A stretch of 64,000 bases of DNA from WHSW01 sp963828755. GTDB lineage: Bacteria > Actinomycetota > Thermoleophilia > Solirubrobacterales > 70-9. The stretch is from NCBI GenBank assembly GCA_963828755.1, contig CAWHFY010000005.1, positions 1 to 64,000 of the forward strand, read 5' to 3'. The translations under genes and the position numbers were made by a program. The notes under the pieces were generated by a model that ran no database searches, was not told where the DNA came from, and saw only the letters and a list, made by a program, of their open reading frames with translations. Of this stretch, positions 9,716-19,048 are shown piece after piece (positions within the stretch are counted from its first letter, which is position 1; each line of letters begins with the position of its first letter).

Positions 9716-10636
9716 GTGCTCTGCACCCTGGTGGTCGGCGCCGCACTGGTCGTCGGCCTCTGGGGCAAGCGCGACGCCTTCGTCACCGCGCTCGGCGGCG
9801 CCCCGGCCTGGGCGCTGGCCGCGGTCGTCGCCCTGCAGCTGATCTGGCTGGTCGCGCGCAGCGAGGCCTGGCACGTCTGCGTCGGCGCCGCCGGCGGGCA
9901 GGTCGGGCGCCGGCGCCTGTACCGAGCCGCCGCGGTCGGCTACCTCGGCAACCTCTTCAACTCGAGCTTCGGCCTCGGGGTGCGGATCGCCGCGCTGCGT
10001 CGCTCCGCTCCGGCCCAGAGCCCGGGAGTCTCGGTCCTGATCGCCGCCGAGATGCCGATCGTCGTGGTCGAGATCGCCCTGGCCGCGCTCTGCTCGTTCA
10101 CCCTGGTCGCGCCGCTCAACGTCGCCTGGTGGGTGCCGATCATCTGCCTCGCGGTCGCGCTCGCCGGGATCGTCGCGGTGACCCGGATCGCCCGTCACCG
10201 CCACGACGGCTTCTGGGCAGGGCTCGCTGTGATGCGCGGCCTCGGCAGCCGCAACCGGATCATCGGCCTGGTCGTGTTCGCGGTCAGCGCGCAGGTGGCG
10301 CGCAACTGGCTCGTCCTGCACGGGCTCGGGGTCGACGTCTCGGTCTTCGACGCGATGGCGCTGCTGATCGCCGCGGCGCTCTTCGGCCTGCTGCCGGTGG
10401 GCCCGACGCTCGGGGTCGCGACGTCGGTCGTCATCCTCGGCGCCAACGGGGTCGCGGTCACCGCCGCCGCCGGGGCGCTGCTCACCGCGACCGGTGCGGT
10501 CGGGGCGCTCGGCTTCGCCGCCTGGGCGCTCGTCGACCGCCTCGCCCAGCGCCGCGGCGGGCGCGAGCCGGCGCCGGCGCCCGCTCTCCCGGTCGCGCCG
10601 ACCGCAGCGCCCGCCTACGGGTCGACCCAGCCGTAG
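9716..10636 (+). CDS. Multi-pass membrane protein, lysylphosphatidylglycerol synthase TM-like (flippase-like)
   Basis: 306 residues with seven to eight hydrophobic segments. The pattern of LIWLVARSEAWHVCVGAAGG, an early AAVGYLGNLFNSSFGLGVR and late GLLPVGPTLGVATSVVILGANG resembles the LPG_synthase_TM/flippase-like family, which moves lipid-linked molecules across membranes. The frame stays open upstream of GTG 9716 and encodes RAWIRRHPVAVT, a plausible cytoplasmic leader, so the true start may lie slightly upstream. The Pro/Ala-rich C-terminus looks disordered. Substrate unknown. Confidence 0.7.
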   Translation: MLCTLVVGAALVVGLWGKRDAFVTALGGAPAWALAAVVALQLIWLVARSEAWHVCVGAAGGQVGRRRLYRAAAVGYLGNLFNSSFGLGVRIAALRRSAPAQSPGVSVLIAAEMPIVVVEIALAALCSFTLVAPLNVAWWVPIICLAVALAGIVAVTRIARHRHDGFWAGLAVMRGLGSRNRIIGLVVFAVSAQVARNWLVLHGLGVDVSVFDAMALLIAAALFGLLPVGPTLGVATSVVILGANGVAVTAAAGALLTATGAVGALGFAAWALVDRLAQRRGGREPAPAPALPVAPTAAPAYGSTQP

Positions 10637-10660
10637 AAGCTCGGGGGCCACCGCGCGTTC

Positions 10661-10694
10661 TTAGGTTGGTCCGGCGCGCCGGCCGGGTTAGGTT
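10661..10694 (+). promoter_or_regulatory. Paired TTAGGTT repeats flanking a GC palindrome
   Basis: TTAGGTT occurs at 10661-10667 and again at 10688-10694; between them CCGGCGCGCCGG (10671-10682) is a perfect palindrome. The pair lies upstream of the secreted-protein gene at 10795 and may be a regulated promoter with two -10-like hexamers. Function is a guess. Confidence 0.3.
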
Positions 10695-10794
10695 CAGCGA
10701 TGAAGCGGTGCTGGGTACGGGCTCCGCCCAACCCCACAACACGGAGCGGCCGCACACGTCATCGACCTCCCACGCGTTCGACAACCTGAAGACG

Positions 10795-11584
10795 ATGCAG
10801 CCATCTCGAATGCCAGCACTGGCTGAGCCGCTGACCGTTCGACGGGCCGCGGCGGCGTTCGCGGGCCTCGCGCTCGCCGCCGCGCTTGCCGCTCCGAATG
10901 CGGGCGCCGGATCGTACGTGTGCAAGGCCCAAACGCCCCAGGGCCTGCACAAGTGCCCGAAGTTCAAGTTCCGCTACACCGGCTCCGGTAGCTAACTCGT
11001 GGCACTACAACAGCGGCCCGAGCCCAGGCGGCGAGGCGCCGACCGACCAGCTCGCCACGGCCGACTTCACCTGGGACGTCCGCTACGAGCCGCTGATCGT
11101 CTTCGGGAAGGGGTCGGTGCAGCTGTTCGCCAACGCGCCGAACGGCGTGAGCGGGACCTGGTCGTTCACCGAGTCCTCGTCGATCGACAGCTGCGCGGGG
11201 GCCGGCACCCTGGTCCCGTTCGACAACCCCGAGATCCGCGGCAACGCGCGGCACGGCCTGGACCTGCAGCTGGGCGCGGGCCGCCCGAAGACCGTCGACC
11301 CGGACGGGACGCAGGGCGGTTGCCATGTCGGCGACTTCTGGCAAGAGTGGCTCTACGACACGTCGCAGCTCGGGCAGGCGGACCGAGTCGAAGCGCTTGG
11401 CAGCCTCGTGGACCTGAACCCGAAGCAGCTGTCGCACAAGCGCACCGTGATCCAGACGTCGAACGTGACCCCGCGCGCCCCGACCCTCTCGCCGCCCAGC
11501 GACTGCAGCTTTGGCTTCGGCGGTGCGGCCTGCGAGCAGGCCTTCGCATGGACGGGCAAGGTGACCGTCGCGCGCAAGCGTTGA
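10795..11584 (+). CDS. Secreted protein of unknown function (apparent 1-base deletion near 10990)
   Basis: ATG 10795 opens a signal peptide (AAAAFAGLALAAALAAPNAGA), then GSYVCKAQTPQGLHKCPKFKF. The frame hits TAA at 10994. Shifting by one base at the ggtagctaac stretch continues without a gap as VANSWHYNSGPSPGG to a stop at 11584. The restored protein is about 262 residues with several Cys (CKAQ, HKCP, SCAGAG, GGCHVGD, DCSFGFGG, ACEQAF) that could form disulfides outside the cell. No family is recognised. The abrupt stop is more likely a missing base in the consensus than a real truncation. Confidence 0.6.
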
Positions 11585-11604
11585 CGGCAGGAGCCGCCGG
11601 AAAG

Positions 11605-12003
11605 CTAGCCCTCGGCCACGCCGGCGGCCCGCATCGCGGCCTCCCACGAGAAGTAACCGTCGAGGCGGGCGATCTTTCCGTCGCCGCGAACGTGAAAACG
11701 CAGCCGATCGCCTGGTCGATCCACGCGCCGCCCTGCTTGTCCCGTCCGCGGTGGTAGTAGAGGCCGACCACGCAGTCGTCGCCGGCGTCGATCAGCCGCT
11801 CCTCGCGCCAGTGGTACTCGTCGAAGCCGCCGCGCCACGCGCTCGAGCGCGGCGTGCAGGCCGTCGCGCCCGAAGTAGACCGGGTCGTCGGGCCAGTCGG
11901 CGGGCATGTGGAGCTCGACGTCGGGCGCGTAGAAGCTAGGCCAGTCGCCGCCGGAGTTGAAGGCCGGTTGGGCTCGCAGCGATCTGCAGCTCTCGTCGGA
12001 CAC
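11605..12003 (-). CDS. NTF2/SnoaL-like protein (two compensating frameshifts, near 11840 and 11690)
   Basis: About 132 residues. The first third (FYAPDVELHMPADWPDDPVY) is in one frame, the middle (FDEYHWREERLIDAGDDCVV, then IDQAIGCVFTF) in another, and the end (GKIARLDGYFSWEAAMRAAG) returns to the first. Together these make a continuous SnoaL-like domain of normal length. Two opposite single-base shifts within 150 nt suit sequencing indels better than decay, because the middle segment stays fully conserved-looking. GTG at 12003 is preceded by GATACT 7 nt upstream. Specific role unknown. Confidence 0.6.
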   Translation of the reverse strand: MSDESCRSLRAQPAFNSGGDWPSFYAPDVELHMPADWPDDPVYFGRDGLHAALERVARRLRRVPLARGAADRRRRRLRGRPLLPPRTGQAGRRVDRPGDRLRFHVRGDGKIARLDGYFSWEAAMRAAGVAEG

Positions 12004-12046
12004 GCCACTCAGTATCCCGCGACCTCGTCGGCGGCGAAGGCCGGTT

Positions 12047-12052
12047 TAGGAT
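12047..12052 (+). promoter_or_regulatory. -10 element for near-leaderless membrane protein gene
   Basis: TAGGAT ends 8 nt before ATG 12061, with no ribosome-binding site between. Confidence 0.35.
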
Positions 12053-12060
12053 CGCCCCGA

Positions 12061-12832
12061 ATGACCCCGCTTCGAATCGGCTTCGTGATCGCCGGCCTCG
12101 CCTCGTTCGTGCTCGCGATCGGGTTCATCAACCAGGCGTCCTGGGCCACCGACCTGTGGCCGTGGGAGGCGACGCCGCTCTCCTACATCTTCATCGCCTC
12201 GATCCTGGTCGCGATCGCCAGCCCGGTGCTCTGGATCGCGGTCACCGGCGAGCTCGCGGCGATGCAGGCGGGGGCGATCGACCTCGCGATCACCTACGGC
12301 GGCGCCACGATCTACCTGGTCACCCTCGCCGGCGACGCCGGCCAGCCCTCGCTCGGCCCCTACATCGCCGTCTTCGGGATCGGCTTCCTGGCGATGGTGG
12401 TCACCTTCGTGCGCTCGCGCTCGATCCCCTGGCAGGACCACCGGCCCATGCCGGGCCCGGTGCGCCTGTCGTTCGCCGCCTTCGCCGTGATGCTGATCGG
12501 CGCCGGCACCGCGCTCGTCTTTCAGGCCGACATCTTCCCCTGGGAGCTCGGCGACGAGACGTCGGTGATGTTCGGGCTCATCTACCTCGGCGCCGCGGCG
12601 TACTTCATCTGGGGCTTCCTGCGCCCGGCGTGGCCGAACGCCGCCGGGCCAGCTGATCGGCTTTCTCGCCTACGACCTCGTGCTGATCGGCCCGTTCGTC
12701 GACCAGTTCTCAAACGTCTCCGGCGGCCAGCTGACCAGCCTGATCGTCTACACCGCCTTCGTCGTCTACAGCGGCGCGCTCGCGGTCAACTACCTGTTCC
12801 TCGACGAGGCGACCCGGCTGCGGATCTCCTAG
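12061..12832 (+). CDS. Multi-pass membrane protein of unknown function (apparent 1-base deletion near 12650)
   Basis: About 257 residues after correction. Six to seven hydrophobic helices begin with IGFVIAGLASFVLAIGF and continue with YIFIASILVAIASPVLWIAV and RLSFAAFAVMLIGAGTALVF. Past PAWPNAAG the frame breaks; one missing base gives GQLIGFLAYDLVLIGPFVDQ, another membrane stretch, ending DEATRLRIS at 12832. No family recognised. The stop shares its CTAG with the stop of the convergent NERD gene, so the two genes overlap tail to tail by four bases. Confidence 0.6.
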
Positions 12833-13512
12833 GGGGCGAGCCGGGCGCGCAGCGCCTTCGCCACCGGCCCGACATCGAGCGGCTCGCCCGACGGCTCGCG
12901 CGCGGCGAGCCGCGCGACCTCGCCCGGGTCGTCGATCAGGACGCCGCCGATTTCGAGGGTCTCGGCGAGCGGGTTGCCGTCGAGGTTGGTGAGCGAGAGC
13001 GCGCCGACCACGTCGGCGCCCTCGATCCGCGCCTCGACCAGGACCATGCGCACGACCCCGAGCTGGGCGTCGAGGCTGTCGATCAGACGGGCGTGGCGGC
13101 GAACGCCGAGGAAGAGCTCGCCGTCGCGAAGCTCGGCCTCGCCCTCGTAGCTGCGACTTGCGATGACGGTGACGCCGCCGGGCCCGATCGTGATGTGGTC
13201 GATCCGGGTGGTGGTGCCCGGGATCAGCAGGTCGTGCTCGATCACGACGCCGGTGCCGCGCAGGTGGCGCTCGAGCCGCTTCGCCGTCAGCTGCTCGAGC
13301 TCCGCCCCGCTCGGGCGCGGGCGCTCGTCTCGCGAATCGCGCGAGTGGAAGTAGTCGATCTTGCCGAGGCCGCCGATCATCTCGATGTCGCGCAGCAACC
13401 GCAGCTCGGCCCGCCGCTCCGCCTCGGCACGCACATCTCTCCCCGCTGCAGGCTCGGCCGTCACATCCCCGCTATCGGCCGGTCGGCGACGCCCCACAAC
13501 CCCTCTCGACAT
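12829..13512 (-). CDS. NERD-domain protein
   Basis: 227 residues from ATG 13512. The centre (LERHLRGTGVVIEHDLLIPG, then TRIDHITIGPGGVTVIASRS) matches the nuclease-related NERD domain, where IDHxxIGPGGVxVI is the usual core; the family's Lys after this (often TK.Y) is replaced by SRSYEG, so catalytic competence is uncertain. Upstream lies an Arg/Glu-rich helix. NERD proteins occur in DNA-processing and stress contexts in high-GC Gram-positives, but the role of stand-alone forms is not settled. Tail-to-tail overlap with the membrane-protein gene. Confidence 0.75.
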   Translation of the reverse strand: MSRGVVGRRRPADSGDVTAEPAAGRDVRAEAERRAELRLLRDIEMIGGLGKIDYFHSRDSRDERPRPSGAELEQLTAKRLERHLRGTGVVIEHDLLIPGTTTRIDHITIGPGGVTVIASRSYEGEAELRDGELFLGVRRHARLIDSLDAQLGVVRMVLVEARIEGADVVGALSLTNLDGNPLAETLEIGGVLIDDPGEVARLAAREPSGEPLDVGPVAKALRARLAP

Positions 13513-13540
13513 CAGTACTAGGCGGTGCAAGACTCGTCCC

Positions 13541-13948
13541 GTGGCCGAGCTCGACCCCGAAGTCCGCCAACTGCTCCAAGGGGCGAACTTCGTCACCCTG
13601 GCGACCCTGACCGCCGACGGCGCGCCGCACGCGACCACGGTCTGGGGCGACATCGAGCGTGGGCACCCGTGCTTTTTCACCCAGCCGAGCTCGTTCAAGG
13701 CCCGCAACATCGACGGCGATCCCCGGGTCGCGATGACCCTCGTCGACCGCGACAACCCGTACCGCACCGGCCAGCTGCGCGGCCACGTGATCGAGACGAT
13801 CTGGGACGACGAGGCGCTCGAGATCATCGACCGGATGTCGCGCAAGTACACCGGTGAGGACTTCCCGATGCGATCCGGGGTGGTCTACGTGATCGAGGTC
13901 GCGAGCTCGCGGTGCACCGAGCTGCCGTTCAGCGACAGGCCGGGCTGA
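13541..13948 (+). CDS. PPOX-class F420-dependent oxidoreductase-like protein
   Basis: 135 residues. The split-barrel flavin/F420-binding family pattern is clear: VRQLLQGANFVTLATLTADGAPHATTVWGD, FFTQPSSFKARNIDGDPRVAMTLVD and a later GHVIETIWDDEALEIIDRMSRKYTG. The last segment with a conserved YTG is typical of the F420-binding subgroup in actinobacteria. It likely reduces a small substrate with F420H2. GTG 13541 is chosen since the domain begins a few residues later. Its neighbour, a Crp/Fnr regulator, follows 19 nt downstream but appears to have its own promoter. Confidence 0.85.
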   Translation: MAELDPEVRQLLQGANFVTLATLTADGAPHATTVWGDIERGHPCFFTQPSSFKARNIDGDPRVAMTLVDRDNPYRTGQLRGHVIETIWDDEALEIIDRMSRKYTGEDFPMRSGVVYVIEVASSRCTELPFSDRPG

Positions 13949-13955
13949 GCAGGCC

Positions 13956-13961
13956 TATCGT
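13956..13961 (+). promoter_or_regulatory. -10 element for leaderless Crp/Fnr gene
   Basis: TATCGT ends 6 nt before GTG 13968 and no ribosome-binding site precedes that start. Confidence 0.35.
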
Positions 13962-13967
13962 GGGGGC

Positions 13968-14639
13968 GTGGACCGCTTGGAGGTAGAGCGAGCGACGTTT
14001 CTCGATCTGCTCTCGGAGCCCGATCGCCTCGAGCTCGAGCGCCGCGCCGGGCGACGGCGATTCAAGCGCGGCGCGACCCTGATGAACGAGGGCGGCCCCG
14101 GCGCCGAGGTGATGCTGCTGGTCGCCGGCCGGGTCAAGGTGACCGTCACCACCGCGGGACGCGAGATCGTGCTCGGCTTCCAGGGACCGGGCGAGCTGAT
14201 CGGCGAGCTCGCGGTGATCGACGACGGGCCGCGCTCGGGGACCACCGAGGCGCTCGAGCCGGTCGAGGCGCTGGCAATTGGCGCCGCCGACTTTCATGCC
14301 CTGCTCGAGCGGCCGACCTTCGCGACCGCGATGCTGCGCTCGCTCGTGCGCCGGTTTCGCGACGCCGACCGCGGCCGGATCGAGTTCGCCGCCTCGCAGT
14401 CGCTCGGCCGGGTCGCATCGCGCCTCGTCGAGCTGGCCGAACACCACGGGGAGCCCGACGGCGACGGGATCGCGATCACCCTGCCGATCACCCAGGAGGA
14501 GCTCGCCGGCTGGACCGGCTCCTCGCGCGAGGCGGTGGCGAAGTCGCTCGCCTCGCTGCGCGGGCTGGGGGCGATCCGCACCGAGCGGCGGCGGATCGTC
14601 GTCCTCGACCTCGAGGCGCTGCAGCGCCAGGCAGCCTGA
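13968..14639 (+). CDS. Crp/Fnr family transcriptional regulator
   Basis: 223 residues. An N-terminal cyclic-nucleotide-binding-like barrel has FKRGATLMNEGGPGAEVMLLVAGRVKV and the PGELIGELAVIDDGPRSGT loop, which corresponds to the phosphate-binding cassette; the GELA...RSGT residues suit cAMP binding. A long helix (RSLVRRFRDADR) leads to a winged helix with ITQEELAGWTGSSREAVAKSLASLRGLGAI. It is probably a cAMP-responsive activator or repressor. The next gene, 17 nt downstream, encodes a class III cyclase, so the two may form a signalling pair. Confidence 0.9.
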   Translation: MDRLEVERATFLDLLSEPDRLELERRAGRRRFKRGATLMNEGGPGAEVMLLVAGRVKVTVTTAGREIVLGFQGPGELIGELAVIDDGPRSGTTEALEPVEALAIGAADFHALLERPTFATAMLRSLVRRFRDADRGRIEFAASQSLGRVASRLVELAEHHGEPDGDGIAITLPITQEELAGWTGSSREAVAKSLASLRGLGAIRTERRRIVVLDLEALQRQAA

Positions 14640-14656
14640 GCGGCGAGACTGGGCCG

Positions 14657-17600
14657 ATGGTCTGCCGCAGCTGCCAGACCGAGAACAACGAGGGGGCGCG
14701 CTTCTGCCGGGCCTGCGGGGCGTCGCTGGCGTTGGCCTGCCCGAGCTGCGGTGCCCCGCACGACCCCGACCAGGCCTTCTGCGATCAGTGCGGGACGCGG
14801 CTCGAGGCCGGCGCGAGCGCCGCTCCGCCCGCCGTCTCGGCACCCGAGCTGCGCGTCGCCTCGGTCCTCTTCGTCGACCTGGTCGGCTACACGCCGCTGT
14901 CGGAGACCCGCGACGTCGAGGAGGTCCGCGATCTGCTCAGCGGCTACTTCGACCTCGCCCGGACGATCGTCGACCGCTACGGCGGGACGGTCGAGAAGTT
15001 CATCGGCGACGCGGTGATGGCGGTCTGGGGCGTTCCAATCGCCCGCGGTGACGACGCGGAGCGCTCGGTGCGCGCGGGGCTGGAGCTGGTCGACGCGGTC
15101 GCGCGGTTCGGCGAGACGGTCGGCGTCGCCACGCTGCAGGCCCGCGCCGGCGTCGCCACCGGGCAGGTCGCGGCGCTTGCCAACCCCGGCGAGGGTCTGG
15201 TGATCGGCGACCGCGTCAACACCGCCTCCCGGGTGCAGGCAGCGGCCGAGCCCGGCACCGTCTTCGTCGACGACGCCACCCGCCACGCGACCGCGGCGGC
15301 GATCGCATTCGAGGACGCCGGCGAGCATGCGGTCAAGGGCAAGGCGGCGCCGCTTCGCCTGCATCGCGCCCAGCGGGTCACCGGCGGCGTCTCCGGGACC
15401 CAGCTGCGCACCGGGCTCGAGCCGCCGTTCGTCGGCCGCGCCGCCGAGCTGCGGCTGATCAAGGACCTCTTTCACGCCTCCGTCGACCGCGGGGTCGCCC
15501 GCCTGGTCGGGATCACGGGGCCGGCCGGGGTCGGCAAGACGCGGCTCGGGACCGAGCTCTCCCACTACGTCGACGGGCTCGCGACCGAGGTCCTCTGGCA
15601 CTTCGGCCGCTGCCTTTCGTTCGGCGACGGCGTCGCCCACTGGGCGCTCGCCGAGATGGTCCGCCAGCGGCTCGGGATCGCCGAGGACGCGCCGGCCGAC
15701 GAGGCCGATGCCCGCATCGCCGACGGCCTGCGCCACTGGATCGCCGACCCCCACGAGCGCGAGCGGGTCGGCGAGGCGCTCCGAGCGCTGCTCGGGACCG
15801 CTGAACCTGGCCTGGCGCGCGAGGAGCTGTTCGCGGCCTGGCGGCTGTTCTTCGAGCGGCTCGCCGAGCGCGACCCGGTCGTGCTCGTGTTCGAGGACAT
15901 GCACTGGGCCGACGACGGCCTGCTCGACTTCCTCGAGCGGTTGCTGGACTGGTCGGCCGAGCACCCGATCTTCGTCTGCTGTTTCGCCCGGCCCGAGATC
16001 GCCGAGCGCCGCGCCGGGTGGCCGGGCGCGGTCGCCAACGCGACCGGGCTGGCGCTCGCCCCGCTTGACGGCGAGCGGATCGGCGAGCTGCTCGACGGGA
16101 CGGTCTCCGGGCTGCCCGCGGCGGCTGCGCGCGCCGGATCGTCGAGCACTCCGAGGGGATCCCGCTGTACGCGGTCGAGACGGTGCGCGCGCTCGCCGAC
16201 CGCGGCGCGCTCGCCAGCGGCGACGCGGGGCTCGCCGCCTCCGCCGAGATCGGCGAGCTCGACGTGCCGCCGAGCCTGCAGTCGCTGCTCTCGGCCCGCC
16301 TCGACGCGCTCGCGGGCGACGAGCGTGAGCTGATCCGGGCGATGGCGGTCTTCGGTTCGCGCTTCGCCCGCGCGAGCGCGGGGGCGCTGACCAATTTCGC
16401 CGAGGGTCGCCTCGACGAGGCGCTCGCCTCGCTGGTCGGCCGCGAGATCCTCTCGATCGCGACCGATCCGCTCTCACCCGAGCGCGGCCAGTACGCGTTC
16501 GCCCAGGGAATGCTGCGCACGGTCGCCTACGAGATGATCGGGCGGCGCGATCGCAAGGCGCTTCACCTCGCCGCCGCCGAGCACGTGCTGGCGAGCTTCA
16601 GCGGCGAGCGCGACGAGGTCGCCGAGGTGATCGCCGCGCATCTGCTCGGCGCCTACCGCGCCGCCGCCGGCGACCCCGACGAGGACGAGCTGCGAGCGCG
16701 GGCGATCGCGGCGCTGCGCACTGCCTCGCAGCGAGCCGCCGGCCTCGGCGCCCCCGAGAGCGGCTCGCGGTCGCTGCGGACCGCGGCCGAGATCGCCACC
16801 GACCCGGGGGAGCGCGCCGAGCTGACGGCGGCGGCGGGCCGCCTCGAGGCCGACGCGGGCAACTACGAGACCGCGCTGCAGCTGCTCGAAGCGGCCGCGG
16901 CGACCCATCGCGAGGCCGGGAGCGAGCGCGAGGCGGCGCGACTTGCCGGGTCGATCGGCCACGTCCGCGGCCGGCTCGGGACCGACGACGCCGCGACCAT
17001 CGGGCCGATGCGCGAAGCGCTCGCGATCCTCGGCGACGACGAGCGCGACCCGGACGTCGCGGCCCTGTGGTGCGACCTCGGCCGGGCGCTGCTGTTCACG
17101 GGGCACGCCGAGGAGGCGGGCGAGCTGTTCGACCGCTCGCTGAGCGCGGCCGAGGCGCTCGAGCTGCACGACGTGACCTGCCGGGCGCTCGACCTGAAGG
17201 CGATCTACATGGAGTACCTGGGCCGGTTCGCCGAGGCGCGCGCCCTGCACGAGGCGTCGTTCGAGATCAGCCAGCGCCACCGGGTGTCGCGCGGCCACGT
17301 CGCGCTCACCAACCTCGCCGTGCTGCTCGTCACCCAGGACATGCCCGGCGCGATCGAGGCCTGCGAGCGCGGCGTCGCGGCGTCGCGGCGTCGCGGCGAC
17401 CGCTCCGGCGAGAGCCTCGCGATCGGCAACCTGATGGCGGGCTGGCTGTACGCCGGCGAGTGGGATTCGAGCGCCGAGCTCGCCGGGCGGGCGCTCGCCG
17501 AGGACCTCGACCGCCCCGACGTCGAGTACATCCACCAACAGCACGGGCTGCTGCGCGTCTTTCGCGGCGAGCTCGAGGCGGCGCGGCTGAGCCTCGAGGG

Positions 17601-18183
17601 CGCGGCGGCACTCGCCCCGCGGGCCGACATCGAGGCGCGCCACGCCTACGTCACCCTCGACGGCCTGCTCGCGTTCGCCGCGGACCAGCCCGAGCGCGGG
17701 CTCGAGCTGCTCGCCGCCACCGCCCGCGAGGGCTTCGAGAGCCAGGGCGCCTCGAGCGAGAACGTTCGCCTGGCCTGGCCGGGGGCGGTCGGCGCCGCGC
17801 TGGCGCTCGGGCGCCTCGACGAGGCACGCGAGCTGATCGACCTGCTGGCGCAGATGCGCCCCGGGCTGGTCGCGCCGCTGTTGCGAGCCGAGCTCGAGCG
17901 GGCGCGCGGGCTGCTCGCCGCCGCCGAGGGTGAGCTCGACCGGGCCGCGGTCCTACTCGCCGACGCGGTCGAGGCGCTGACCGAGCTCGACTACCCGTTC
18001 TGGGTCGCGCGGGCGACGGGCGACCTGGCCGAGGTGCTGATCGACGCCGGCCGCGGCACCGAGGCCGCGCTGCGGCTCGAGCAGGTGATCGAGCCGCTGG
18101 TCGCGCTCAGGGCCCAGCCGGAGCTCGACCGGGCCCGGGCGCTGATCGAGCGCGCCGTCACCGCCGGCGCGCTCGAGCCCTAG
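14657..18183 (+). CDS. Zinc-ribbon/class III adenylate cyclase/AAA-type ATPase/TPR protein (apparent frameshift near 16130)
   Basis: About 1,175 residues once a single-base break near 16130 is bridged. Two zinc ribbons come first (Cys 3, 6, 17, 20 and 28, 31, 42, 45). The cyclase domain has both metal Asp residues (Asp74 in VLFVDLVGYTPLSE and Asp118 in KFIGDAVMAVWG). A P-loop GPAGVGKTRL near residue 291 and Walker B VVLVFEDMHWADDG mark a LuxR/AfsR-like STAND ATPase. After the break, RIVEHSEGIPLYAVETVRAL continues the ATPase, followed by Ala/Leu-rich TPR-like helices to the end. Such proteins are common in actinobacteria and are thought to couple nucleotide state to cAMP synthesis. The upstream Crp/Fnr gene may read the signal. 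Confidence 0.88.
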
Positions 18184-18192
18184 GTCCGAACC

Positions 18193-18312
18193 CTAGGTGT
18201 GGCGCTTGGTGTGGCGCTTGCCGGCCTTGCCGGTGTTCTTCGGCTTCGACGGCGCGGCCTTCTTCGTGTGGCGCTTCTCGGCCGGCTTCTTGTCCTTCTT
18301 GTCATCGGGCAT
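18193..18312 (-). CDS. 39-residue Lys/His-rich basic protein
   Basis: ATG 18312 follows a good ribosome-binding site (GAGGGGAG, about 6 nt before the start on the reverse strand). The product begins MPDDKKDKKPAEKRHTKKAA and ends KAGKRHTKRHT; about one third is Lys, with KRHT three times. It may bind nucleic acid or another polyanion. The opposite strand also reads open here, but only as a hydrophobic shadow of the Lys codons. A terminator-like hairpin at 18370-18405 separates it from the upstream gene, so it has its own promoter. Confidence 0.6.
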   Translation of the reverse strand: MPDDKKDKKPAEKRHTKKAAPSKPKNTGKAGKRHTKRHT

Positions 18313-18369
18313 CGGTGCTCCCCTCGTGTCTCTGGTGGACGCGGTTCAACCTACACCCGCAAACCCGCG

Positions 18370-18405
18370 AACCCGCGACGCGCACCGCCTGGCGCGTCGC
18401 GGGTT
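18370..18405 (-). terminator. 14-bp hairpin downstream of the secreted-protein gene
   Basis: Arms 18370-18383 (AACCCGCGACGCGC) and 18392-18405 are exact inverse complements with an 8-nt loop. It lies just past the stop of the gene at 18427-18807 and before the 39-residue gene. There is no U-tract, so efficiency is uncertain. Confidence 0.6.
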
Positions 18406-18426
18406 CCCCTCGCGGGTGGATGAGCT

Positions 18427-18807
18427 CTAGACGATCGGGGCGGTGCCGCCCGGCTGGGCAGGCGCGGTCCGCCGCCGGTCGGAGCTCGCGCCGGCGGTCA
18501 TCACGATCGCGGTGACGGCGAGCGCGAGGCCGCCGATCAGCGCGACGGCGCCGAACGTCGAGAGGTCGCCGTTGTCCGCCGTCGCGTGCTGACCGCTGGA
18601 CGGGGCCTGCACGACGAACGGGTCGGCGGCGCCCGGGTCGCGGCGCAGCTTCGCCGTGAAGACGGCGTCACCGTGGTCGGCCGCGGGGCTGGCGTCGACG
18701 ATCCCGCCGACCGGGGCGGCGACCGCCGGGGCCGCCGGGATGAGCGCGGCGGCGATCAGCCCGAGGGCGATGATCCCTGTGAAGCGAGTCTTGGTCGAAG
18801 CGGACAT
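18427..18807 (-). CDS. Small exported or membrane protein of unknown function
   Basis: 126 residues. An N-terminal signal or anchor (GIIALGLIAAALIPAAPAVA) is followed by a polar segment (about 35-80) and a second hydrophobic helix (FGAVALIGGLALAVTAIVMT, about 85-104), then a Pro/Ala-rich tail. The layout is signal peptide, short extracellular domain, membrane anchor, cytoplasmic tail. AGGAGG lies about 7 nt upstream of ATG 18807. Function not recognised. The upstream region holds a CACTCG/CGAGTG inverted repeat. Confidence 0.7.
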   Translation of the reverse strand: MSASTKTRFTGIIALGLIAAALIPAAPAVAAPVGGIVDASPAADHGDAVFTAKLRRDPGAADPFVVQAPSSGQHATADNGDLSTFGAVALIGGLALAVTAIVMTAGASSDRRRTAPAQPGGTAPIV

Positions 18808-18888
18808 TTGGTGCCTCCTCTGGCGGTGGGTCGAACCGATTGATTCGGTCTGGAGTCACCGTATGAGCGGCTGAGAGCGCCGACCACG

Positions 18889-18908
18889 CACTCGTGCACG
18901 CGCGAGTG
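18889..18908. promoter_or_regulatory. Inverted repeat CACTCG-N8-CGAGTG, possible operator
   Basis: Arms at 18889-18894 and 18903-18908 sit about 80 nt upstream of the start at 18807 (reverse strand). TGCAC recurs inside the spacer and again at 18917-18921. The rest of 18808-19048 shows nothing else recognisable. Confidence 0.3.
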
Positions 18909-19048
18909 TGTAGTTCTGCACGCCCAGTCGTGGCGGTCGTCGGCAGGAGCGGCGGACGAGGGCGAGAACGGGTGATCATGCGAATTTCCCGCCTTGCGCT
19001 CCCGACCCTGCTGAAGACCGGCGCGCCGCCGTCGGCGCCGGTCGGCCG

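Noticed and set aside
10696..10785. ATG frame MKRCWVRAPPNPTTRS after TTAGGTT
   Set aside because: Arg/Pro/Thr-rich with no ribosome-binding site or domain; more likely part of the leader of the secreted-protein gene at 10795.
14294..16477. A 727-codon reverse-strand frame opposite the cyclase gene
   Set aside because: It is Arg/Gly/Pro-rich with no domain pattern, while the + strand has clear cyclase and ATPase motifs. GC-rich codons leave long antisense frames open.
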